Assembly: GCA_004794655.1 (NCBI GenBank)
Contig: SMMW01000610.1
Span: 124,001-188,000 of the forward strand
Length of the DNA: 64,000 nt
Source: Marisa cornuarietis
Lineage: Eukaryota; Mollusca; Gastropoda; Architaenioglossa; Ampullariidae
Direction: 5' to 3'
Positions 1 to 12,100 of the stretch are shown piece by piece. The first letter of the stretch is position 1, and every line of letters begins with the position of its first letter. Below the pieces are notes generated by a model, which did not search any database, was not told where the DNA came from, and worked only from the letters and a program-made list of their open reading frames with translations. The translations under genes and the position numbers were made by a program.

Positions 1-110
1 AATGCACTTCTCAGCGTTTCAGGATACAAGGCAATGCATGCATCATATGATGCAGCATGCATAGCTTTTCCATGTTTCTCACTTTTAGAGCTGTTAATAG
101 CCTTGTTTAG

Positions 111-3100
111 TAGTCGCGCCATGCGGAAGCTGCAGCTTCTGAGAGTGTTACATCAGTTCAACAGCACTGGTCAGGAGCTGGATGAAAATGGTCGTGCCAT
201 TCATAAGAATCCAGGGCTGCTAAAACTTCTTTCCCTTGCAAAAGGGGTGAGTGTTGGCATGATATGAATTTCAAGAGCCAAAAAATGCTAAGAAATTTTC
301 ATGGCTATTTTATTTTTATATTAAGAATATTTTTATTGGCAAAGGTCTCATATATATATATATATATGTGTGTTTATATGCACCATATTTCTTCTCTTTA
401 GGAAATACCACTTCTGCTGGGTGGACTCCTAGCCATGCTTGTTTCCAGTGGCTCACAGATTGTGGCACCGCTTTTATTTGGCAAAGTTGTAGATGCTGCT
501 AATAAAAGCATAGGTTTGTGACATCATTTAGCAAAACATAGTTATGGGTTTTTTCCCCTTTCTTGTACACATTCTATTCAAATTGAACAATTTTTCCATG
601 ATTCCTCTTTGCATCTTCTGTGTTTGTCTTTTATCACTAGTCTGCACAGTTGTTTATCCTTGCGTTATTTGTATGCTGTCCATATCTTGTTCTTGTGTAA
701 TTCATATGCTGTCCATATCTTGTTCTTATGTAATTCATATGCTGTCCATATCTTGTTCTTGTGTGCATGATCATGTGCTATATAAATCACATGTTTATTA
801 TTAAATTGAGAAACATGATTAAGGAAAAGCAAAGTATCTGTTTATAGAATGCATGCCTACATTCTTACATATATGAGAAATCTGCTTGCTTACATTCATT
901 CTCACATGTGTCTACACCTTGAGTTTTCCTTACTCTTGTTTTCTTGTTACAGACGAGCTCAACAAAACTGTTGTGATTCTGCTTGGAGTGTACGTTGGTG
1001 GTGCACTTGCTTCGATGGCTCGTGCCTATCTCTTTGTTTTGGCTGGTCAGCGCATGGTTGCTCGTCTCAGAAAGAAACTCTTTGGCAAGATTGTTACTCA
1101 AGACATTGCTTTCTTTGATGTGAACAGGTTAGTAATAAAAACCATCTTTATTCAGTGTGGGTATGTCATGAGAATCTGTGCTTTTGAGCTTATGGATGAC
1201 TGTGTTAGAATGGAAAAGAGTTTGAATTTTGTTTGCTTTATGCAACACATGATCATAGACCAAGTCTTGGTCAAAAACATGACTATACTTCACCTTCTCC
1301 CCTAACTACCGCCACCTGTTTTATACCCCATCTATCATTTTCTTCTCATTATCCTTCACCTTGTATTTATTTCCTCTCTCCCACAATCTTTTGAAATCTT
1401 AGTCTTGTTGTATACACATATTGTACTTTTTGTTTTAACTGGCACTGTCAACAGGACGGGAGAATTGTGCAACAGACTGGCATCAGACACCCAGGTTTTG
1501 CAAAATGCTGTAACTGTATGTGACACTTTTAGTGATTTATTCTTTCTATTATCAATTGAAAGGGTTACTTGGGATGGTATGTTTTCATTGCTGCGTTTTT
1601 TCACTTGGAAGAGTACAGACATTATTAAGTATGATACTGTGGACAAATAGCTCTGATTCATCATATACGAATGATATCATATCAAGTATTGTCTGACAAT
1701 CTGACTTTATAAAAGAAGGCAGATTCATTTGAAGGCTTACACTTCACTAGGTAAAGATTAAAGTGGTGATTGATGCAGATACCTTATGTGCCTCTAACTT
1801 CTACCCATTCATCACCAACATTGATTGTTTTTTGCTTTGGTTACATAATTATATGTTATTCAGAGGCTTTTGATTAATCAGAAAGAATTTACTAGCATTT
1901 ATTTTGATTGTTGAGCTTCAAGAGTGATGCATAGAAGAAGATGCAAAATCCATGCAAGAATGAAAATATATTTTCTTTTAACTAGACACGATAATGTTAG
2001 GCAACCATATTTTAGAAAAGTTAACGTTCAGTTACTTTTCTAGTGCTCAGAATTACTTTTTTTTGTTTGCAGCTAAATATCTCCATGCTGACCCGTTACA
2101 TGTTACAAATACTGGGGTCTTTAGTCTTCATGTTTATCTTGAATCCATCACTAACAGGAGTCCTTCTAGCAGTTGTTCCAGTTGTCTCTCTGACTGCTGT
2201 GAAGTATGGTGAGAAATTCCAACATTTCAGAGCTTGTTGGGTGGTGAGGTGTACCAATGTTTTGCAAGAATTTTTCTGTTGGCCAGTAGCCAGTCGATCA
2301 GCTGATCAGTTGGCTAGTTGAGACAGTATTATAGGAGCTTGGTTATTTCACAGCTGCCTGTTGTTGGGTACAGATATAGAAACATTAGGATGATGATGAT
2401 TGTATTAAAATACAGCACAGGTTCCTATTACAAAGATGTTTATTGCACACAAGAAGTAAGTAGAAAATCAACCAAAACTTTAGAAAAGAGGGGAAGAGGT
2501 TAATGTGAAGAAAAAAATGCATTTGCAGAAATCCTTCTATACTTGTAATAAAGCCTACAAGAAGTTTACAGAATTTGGAGTACAGAATTTACAGATTTAC
2601 AGCTTTGTTTTGATAATTCAAAGCTTAGCAGACTCGGAAATCCCTCTAAATTTAGATAAACAATGTGCTCTAAGGTAAATTAGGTTAATTACCAGCTGTT
2701 AGCTAGTGTATTTGTTTACCTGCTTAGGAAGATTTGTGCAAAGGAAACGTAAAGAGTTCCAGGACAAGCTGGCAGATGCTGGCACACAGGCAGAAGAGGC
2801 CCTATCCAGCATTCGCACAGTGCGCATGTTTTCAGGGGAAGAAAAGGTGAAAGGCCTCTATGGTGAAGACATTGAAAAAAGCTACCAGGTTGGCAAGCAG
2901 CTAGCTTTGGCTCAAGGTGAGACAGAACTTGTTCACACCTTTTTGCTGATTTTGGTGGGATTACCTGCAAATTTTATGACTGTGGCAGATATATTTCAAC
3001 AGTATATGGCATACAGATATCTTGTGTCTGTTTATACTCACTTGGACCTTTAGTTGTTGATCTGTCGATAGGTACATTTGAAGGAGTTATTGGAGTTTTG

Positions 3101-6100
3101 GCATATGGCGCGATAACACTGGTGTTGTGGTATGGAGGCAAACTGGTGTACGAGGGTAATCTGTCTGCAGGAGTGCTGACCTGTAAGTTTTTTAGTCTTT
3201 TTTTTTTAATCTGCCTTGACATCATTCTGTCACTTTATATACATATAAAAGACAAACTAAGCATCTTTGGTTTGTATTTTCATATTGAGACTGTCTGCAT
3301 TTTTTCCCAGTCATTCATATATAATGGGTATTTAGCAGAAGGTGGAAGTATTTTTTTGGATAATAGATTATTTGAATGCATATGTCTGTGACACCTTAAT
3401 GCAGACTCTACTAGTGTCATACCCCTGACATATTAGAGCATAAACAAAATTTTATTTTGTTAATTTTATTTTGTTGTATGTATTTACAAAAGTTTATTTT
3501 ATACTATTGTATTTGGTTGTGAGAAATTCTCGCGAGACTTCTGTTACTGAGGGGGTATTTATTCCATCCGGTCTCCGTAGGCTTTCTTTTGGGTGTAAGA
3601 AGAGAACCAATAGGGCCGAAATATCAGCCCTAGAAAGTTTGTTCTAATTTAGGTTTGTAACAAATGTTCCTGTTTTTAAACATTTAAGTCTATGATTTGA
3701 GAGGGTGTTTCACTTTTGTGTGCTTTAGGATTTGTTAGGAGGATGTTGATGTTAAGATTTAAGAGCGTGTAAATGTTTGTTACACATGCAGAGGAGAAGT
3801 GGATTTTAATGTATGGGATTACCCCATTATTGAACTGCAATTAGATGTTTTATGTTAGAAATGATGAGATTTTGTATAATACATATTTTTGGAGATGCCC
3901 TATATATGGAGGGACTTGCTGATCAATTTTTAAGACAGCTGTGTTCATGATAAGCTGACTAGTTTACTGAGTTTAAGTAAATTCTGAGGGGCCAATGGAT
4001 GTCCTGAGATTATGGGGGTAGACCCTGTTATTTTTATTGTATCATGTATTACATGTACGCTATTTCATGGTACTAAAAGTTTTTATTTTGTTCTGATTGC
4101 ATGGCAAACATCTCTCTTTCTCTTCTTTTTTCCCAACTTTTTTAAACATTTCAACGTGTTTAACATTGTTTGACGCTGCTCTTGTTTAGCTTTTGGTTCT
4201 CCTTTTTGTGCCCTATCATTTTATGGATATAAGATACCACTTGTGCTTCTTATCCTGGGGCCGCCATCTTAGTTTTCTTAAAGTTTAGGAAGGAAAACTG
4301 CTGATGACTTATTGTGTTACCACTGACAGAAGTTCCACCCTGACAAACAAGCACTCCCAAATTAGGGCCCACTACACTAGCAGCACTGTTAGAAGGAACA
4401 AACTCAATTGACATTAGTCTTTGTTTTCTTCACATTTCTCAGTCAAATGTTGTATACAATTTGTATATCTTTGTCTATTGACAGCATTTCTTTTGTACAC
4501 ACTACAAGTGGCTATAGCATTTGGTTTGCTTTCGTCCCTCTATGGAGACTTTATGCAGGTATTTTTCAAGTTCTGGAAGAATGTGTAACGAAAAGCAAAG
4601 TGAAACATTCTTGTTAAATATGAAGGACCTGTATGCAGAGCTGGCACTAGGGTGAGCAATCAGGGGCGACTGCCCAAGGTCCTGCACCAGATGGGCCCTG
4701 CACTAACAAGTGCACCGTCGGGATGAGACAGTCCGTAATTTGCTTGAAATTCTAAAAATTCATGTCCTTTTCCTTTTCAGTGAAGTAAATTTGTTTGTGC
4801 GGTACTGTGTGAGCCAGTTTTGCTACACTTTTGCCCTCTTATCAGAAAGCTGTCAAACCTGGCATCCTAATCCTTTGTATTGAAGACAGGCGATGGCAAA
4901 ATGGCTTTCAAGTGCAGGGTTGTGCCTCCTTTGAAATAATGTTCATTATTCATTATTCAGAAGACATCCAACACTTTTTATTGCCCTGCTGCGTATGTTG
5001 TGCCGGCTTCCAAAGGCCCTGCAATTCTATTTGCCCAAGGCTCTGCATCCCCCTAGCGCTTGCTCTGCTGTATGGTTCCACAGCTCTATTTAATTATATA
5101 ATTGAGTATTATATAGTTACTATATAACACACTTTTTATGGGCTATTTGCGCAGTGAGTAATGTTTTGATAATCTTAGAGCAGTAACAATAACACGGTAA
5201 CACAGATTTATTTCAGATCAGTAATGTCAGTACATGAAATCTCAAACCTATCTAATTGGAATTATTGTGCTACACTAAGAACATAACAGGAAAAAACATT
5301 ATGCTGTGACTGTTTTACCTCAGGCTGTTGGGGCTTCTATCAGAATCTTCTCACTTCTTGAAAGATCTCCCACCATTTCTAGTGAAAATGGAAAGATTCT
5401 GTCCAGTCTTAATGGATGTGAGCAATCTAGTTTTTTTTTTCTTTTGTTATAAAACTTTTTAAATCATTAAGCTGTTTACATCATTGAGTTTTAAGTATTT
5501 TATGTAGCTTTGCATATTAAGATTACTTTGATTTTGGCTTGGGTTTAAAATGTTTTCAATGCTTCATATTTTAGGATTGAAAAGAAATTCAGACACAAAA
5601 TAATTAGTAAAATTTGTTTTTTTTTTTGTTGTTTTATTAACTATTTTTAAGACAATAATTTTAATCGTTTAATTTCAGATGTTGAATTTAAAAATGTTTG
5701 GTTCACTTATCCATCCAGGCCAGATGTGGAAGTCCTGAAGGTATTATCCCTCCATCTCCCTCTCTCTCTCACACACACAAACACACCACAACACAACTAT
5801 TTAGTTAGAATGCTTTTGATATGAACTGTCTTGGAGGAGACTGTGGCTGAAAGAGAATACATCCTGGTCACTTTCCCTAGAATGTAAAAGTAAAAATTCA
5901 GATAACCTTTGAATAATTTCTAGAAAAAATCTAATAACAGGATAATTAAGTTGAACTAGTGCAATCATATTTATGTTTTAATTTGTTAGCATGCTATGTA
6001 TTTTACATATTAGGGTAATTCAAGAAGCCCTAAAGTACTTTGATGCATTGCTACTTCTGTTTCCATCTTTGAACCACGGAGTAACACAAGTTTTCACCAC

Positions 6101-9100
6101 CTTGCCACCGCAGCGAATGTTCCCACTGCCTTGTGGGTAATCTTGGGAAAAACAAAGGTTAAGGGTGTAAACCCCCAACAGCAAGTCACCAGCCAGGATT
6201 AATGGCCTATCAAGGCAGTGGACTGTGATGTAGATACCATCACTGGACTATCAAGGCAGTGATTTTGTTAAAAATGCCCACGAAATGCTAGGGAAGCAGA
6301 GAACTAGCCTTTGGTCACAAATGATACCCTACATCTCTGTGTTTCTTCACCCTTGAAGAAAAAAAGAGAAAGAAACCTCAAAGCAGCTTCCATGTATACA
6401 GCAGCAAATTGCAACGTCAGAAAGAGGATGAAGGCAGCTAAGGAGAACTGAACTGAGGACACCTTCCAGCAAATCAAGACCTACCAAATGCTGAACTACC
6501 TCACCAAAACAGCTCAGTGTAAGATTTCAGTCATCGAAGACAGAAATGACCCATCTTCTCACAGAAAGAACTGTTGTACTAAACTGATGGCCTGAATATT
6601 GCAAGGACCTGTACAACTTCATGTTGATGACAGATGCCAATGTCCTCTAAAGCAGCCAGACTAGAAACAGCAGGCCTGCAGACCTGCCAGTCCTACAGGA
6701 AGAGGTCAAGAGGTACTGTATACTGTCTGAAGGGAAGTCACCGAGCATCAGCAATGTCCCTGATGATCTGCTCAAGCAGGATGGGAAACAAAAAACAAAG
6801 ACCCTAACTGCTCCATGCCAAAAAAATCTGGAATTAGAAAGAATGGCCCAGAGAATGGATGCAATCATAAGTTATATCCCTTCCAAAGAAGGGAAACAGC
6901 AAACAGTTCGAGAATTAGAGAAACATAAACTTTATCAACTACCCAAGCAAAGTAATGCAACACCTCAGTTAAGGAATTACTAGCAGAAAAACAGGCTGGT
7001 TTTAGGCTAGCGTCTTCACCTGTCACATCCTGATGGAAAAACATCTACAACACAAATAGGATCTCTTCCACATTCATATCTTCATTTGAGGGAGAATTGT
7101 ACAAAGGATTGTTGCATGTGATGTAAAATTCAACATTGAAGAGGGCCTCATTCAAGTCATCAGAGTGCTGTACAAGAGCTCAAAAAGCTTAGTACTATTG
7201 GAGAACCTAATGGGAGCTTTCCTTCACACAGTAGTAGGCGTTTGTCATGGATAACCCCTATCGCTGGTGCTGTTTAACATCTTTATGGAGAATATCATGC
7301 AAGAAACCCTTTACAACCATCACACCTCCATCTCCATCAGTGGGAGGGCCATGCAGCTTATGCTTTGCAGATGATATCAAACAGTGACTGTACCGACAGA
7401 CTTATAGACATTACAAAAATGTGTGAGGCAGAGAGCAGCACTGACAAGAGCATGATTAACATCAAAGTATAGACTATGAGTCCCACAGTTGCAATCCTGC
7501 TGTGCAAACTTAATACTCTGCTTGTAGATATAGAAACCAAGTGCCTGAGGAGGCTGCACTGAATCTCATACCAGCAAGTGCAGAGCTAGTGACTTGTTCA
7601 CCGTCCTCATGGGACATCAGGAACCCCTTCGATGCAGCCTTGTCTGGTTCAGCCATGTGACCAGGCATGACACTCTTTGAGGGACCTTTAGGGTTGGGAT
7701 GTGGGGTTAATAATAATAATCATACGAGGGACAGGAAAGAAACAAACAACATATGAACTACAAAAGAATAAACAATAGTACTGATGATAAATTAAAAAAA
7801 TACAGAAAACACAAAAAGAAACTCAATAACAAGGACTGAGATCATGCGATTTTGCATAAGGAAGACGAGAATTGAAGTAGCGATCGGCGAGAAAGGGGGA
7901 GGGTTAATGGGGTTAAGGCTGAAGTGAACAGAGGAAGAACTGGTTCGCAAATATAAAGAAGTGGACTGGTTGTTCCACACAGGACTTGCTTACCACCACT
8001 CATGGCAGTACTAATGGGCAAGCCTTGTCAGCCATTTCATCTGTCCAATTATTACCCCTGACCATCAGAAGCAACAGACTAGCATAACTGCTTGTCAGCT
8101 GGTAACAGTCAAGGGATGTATAGTGTATATATGTATGTTACTCGGAAGACTGAATTATATATACACATCATGCTGTCTAGTTAAAAGGAAAACAACCAGC
8201 GATAATGGATGAAGTTCCTAACTGTTCCTGTCACCAGAACAACAACATATGGTCACAGGATTGTTGGTTACTGTGCAGCAAAACAATGGAACTCTCTTCC
8301 TTTCCATATCCGCCACCTTCCTACAACTGAATCCTTCAAATCTGCACTGAAAACACACCTCTTCCTTGAGCATTACTCCTAACACAGTCCACACAATGCT
8401 CGTCCTTCTTACCCTCCCCCTTCTGTTCTTGCTACTTGTCTCCCCATCTTTCTCTGCAAAATCACTATATTCTCTGTTTCTGTTACTTGGTGTCTTTTTG
8501 TGTTTTCTATCTTTGTTTTCTGTTTGATGTCAGTACTGTCGTTTATTCTTCATCCCTCGTGTTCTATCCATGTAGTCCATGTCTCTTCCTCGTTTTAAGC
8601 GCTAAGAGCATGCTCTCTATGAGTGTGAATATGCGCTATACAAATCTTCATTATTATTATAGAAAGATGAAATTTAAGATATTTTGTTATATTCCTGAAA
8701 TTAGTTATGCATTATACATCAAGAAATACCATTTTATGATGTTGCATTAAATATTTTTTAAACTAGAGAGCTTTTTAAATTTAAAGTTTCTTGTTTTATT
8801 TCTGTTTAGGGTATTTCCTTCACTGTGAAACCTGGTGAAATGGTTGCACTGGTTGGACCTTCTGGTGGTGGAAAGTCAACCATTGTCAGCCTTATTGAAC
8901 GCTTTTATGACCCAGATTCTGGCACAATATCCTTAGGTTATCTGCTGTTGCTTCTTGCTATATTTATTGAGCTGTTTTTAAATTTTCTCATTATTTTGAC
9001 TCCCCCTGTAAAGTCTCTATAATCCGTAAATCTAATATTTGAATTTGTAGACTTGAAATACTCAGATCATTATTCTTGCTTGCTGGTTCTATTTTGCAAG

Positions 9101-12100
9101 TGCACTACATTTTGTTATCTTGGATAACTAGACTGAATATGCTGAGAGACATTTAACTTGATTCTTCGTGGAAATAAGTGGTCATTAAACTACCGTAAAT
9201 TTTGGTCTACTGAGCGCATCTGTATAATTATAAGCCTTTTTTTTCTTTTTTTACAAATAAGCCACACTGGTTTATAAGCCACAAGTATATATACCTTGAA
9301 AGCTGCATTGTAATCATTTAGTCACATTTTCGGCATGATGACTGTGTGCTTTAGCAACTGATCTGAATGCTTCAGTTGTTTGTGCCTTTAATTTAAAAAT
9401 GTGAACGCAACACTGTAACAACGTTAACAGTTAAAACTTTAAAAATTAAACAGAATCTGAAAAATCTGCAAACAAGCGTTATCATGTTTAAGTTGCAGGG
9501 CTTAAAGCTGGGGTTAAGTTGCAGTTTATAGTCCGAAATTTACGGTAAAAGTGCCCTATAGTTTTATGTAATACTGTTTGAATTGTGTGATTTATCCACA
9601 GAAAGGAAAGTGAATGGTACTAAATATTTTTTTTCTTTGATGCATCAGCTTTAGAAAAACAGCAGCTATTTCTATTTTTCTATTGCAGATGGGTATGATA
9701 TCAAGTCACTAGATGCCTTGTGGTTCAGACAGAAGATAGCTATGGTGAGCCAAGAGCCAACACTCTTTGCCTTCTCCATTGAAGACAATATCGCTTATGG
9801 GCGTTGTGCCACCAATGAAGAGGTGGGTGTGTAGGTGAATGAAAATATGTTTTATAGGTTTATTGGTAACTGAACGTGGGCTGTTCAGGAGGGTGACCGG
9901 ACACTTAATCCCCGGACACTTAATCCCCGACGCTTCATCCCCGACACTTCATCCCCTAGACACTTAATCCCCAGACACTTCATCCCCAAATCGCAACACA
10001 ACACTCAAAACTGCTATTTTGTGCACTTGAAATATTATAACCGTAAGAGAAATGTGTCGCGTGGTAACTCTGGTAAGACTGGGTTGCGCTGGGTTTACAA
10101 TTAGCGATCTACCCTCTAGGCGATACTAGGTGGACTCCCTAACATAACCAGCCAGTTCCAAGGCCATACTGACCAGGAGCAGACCACTGGTTGTAAAAAC
10201 ACTGGTTCATGACAGCGCCAATGACGTCTGGGGAGAGAGAGACACCTCAGGGGCGGGAGGAGCTCCTCTTGTCGAATTGGCTACTTCGTTGATTGTTGGA
10301 TGATGAGGGAGTGACCAATGGCATCCCTCGTTGTATGTGTCTGTATGAATGTGAAGAGTAAAATAGGGAAAAGAAGACATTGCAAGACACTTCTCGCCAC
10401 GACGGCGGCGTGGACGGAGCTAAGAACTCAGGAATATTGAAATGCCTCCCAGCACTTGCCTATGTACGTGAAGAAGACGCTGTTGATTCTTTCGAAATAC
10501 TTGCAGAGTCAATGCCACAACATGATCGCATGCCGGAGCTTCTGTCCTACTTCGAGCATACGTATGTACGTGGTCGCAGACTGCGCGGTAAAGGGGATAA
10601 CTATGCTTCAGCTTTATTCCCTTCAGATACTTGGAACAAATACCTGGACGTTATCGGTGGTGTTGCACGAACAAACAACGCTGTGGAGGGTTGGCATCAC
10701 GCCCTCCAATCTCTCTTCTCCTGGCACCATCCAACAATGTGGACATTCCTTGATGGTGTACGTAAGGATTGTCAGCTACACAAGGCATCTGTTCTACAGT
10801 CATGCGCCGGCACAGAGAAACGTCCAAAGAAGAAGTCCGCTGAATTGGCCATGAGAATTAGCAACATTGTACAGCGATATGAGGCAATGGATCGTCTTCT
10901 GTACCTTCGATCATTAGCTTACCTGTCATATTGATTAACAACACTTTTCATATCTTAATGTTGAAAAACATTGACTTTAATAGCCACATGAACTTTAACT
11001 AATGTTACAAATGTTGAAATTAAGTGTTATTTTAATTTTCAAACTTATTTTGATGTTTACATGAAATAATTATTTGAATTTGAATTAAATTTTTCATTCA
11101 CTTCATAATTTTTTTAGTTGAAATTTCATTTTGAGGATGAAGTGTCTGGGGATTAAGTGTCTGGGGATTAAGTGTCGGGGATTAAGTGTCGGGGATTAAG
11201 TGTCTGGGGATTAAGTGTCTGGGATTCGTTCAGGAGTGGTGGTGGATATGAAGTTACACATGATCACATCCATAGTGTACAATAAATAGGCAGATTAACC
11301 AAATAGGAGCTTGCAGTAAGCATATGTCAAGGATGTCCCCTATCACCCGTGCTGTTCAATATATTCTTGGAGAACATCATGCTCCAAGCTCTTCACGACC
11401 ATCATACTTCCATTTCAATCAGTGGAAGACTGATCTGCAACCTACGCTTTGCAGATGACATAGATAGGTTAGCTGGTACTGCAAGACCGATCACCAGCAG
11501 ACTGACAGACAACTCAAACACATATTGAATGGAGACCAGCACTGAAAAGAGCAAAGTTATGATCAATGGCAACGGCAAAGCAGAGATCTATATGAACGGG
11601 GTACAGCTCGAAAAGGTCAGCAGCTTCAAGTACTTGGGAGCCACCCTCTCCAAGGATGGCAGCTCCACGCTAGATATCCGCATCAGGATCGCACCAGCAA
11701 CAGCAGCAATGACTAGGCTAGATAGAATCTGGCATAGCCACAAGATAAGGTTCACTACCAAGTACAGGCTGTACAAATCCCTGGTAGTGCCGATCCTGCT
11801 CTACGGATGTGACACGTGGACTCTGCTCGCCGACACGGAAAGGAGAATCCAGGCATTCGAGAACAAGTGTCTGAGGAAGCTGCTACGGATCTCATACAAC
11901 AAACACAAAATCATCGACTTTGTAAGAAACAAGATGGCCACACTGGTAGGACACCAGGAACCTCTACTATCAACAGTCAAGTGACGTAAGCTGGTCTTTT
12001 TTTGGTCACGTGACCCGGCACGACACCTTGTCGAACTGTCCTTCAAGGCACCTTGGAGGGTAGATGATGTCATGGTGGCCTAAGAAAGAACTGACACAAA

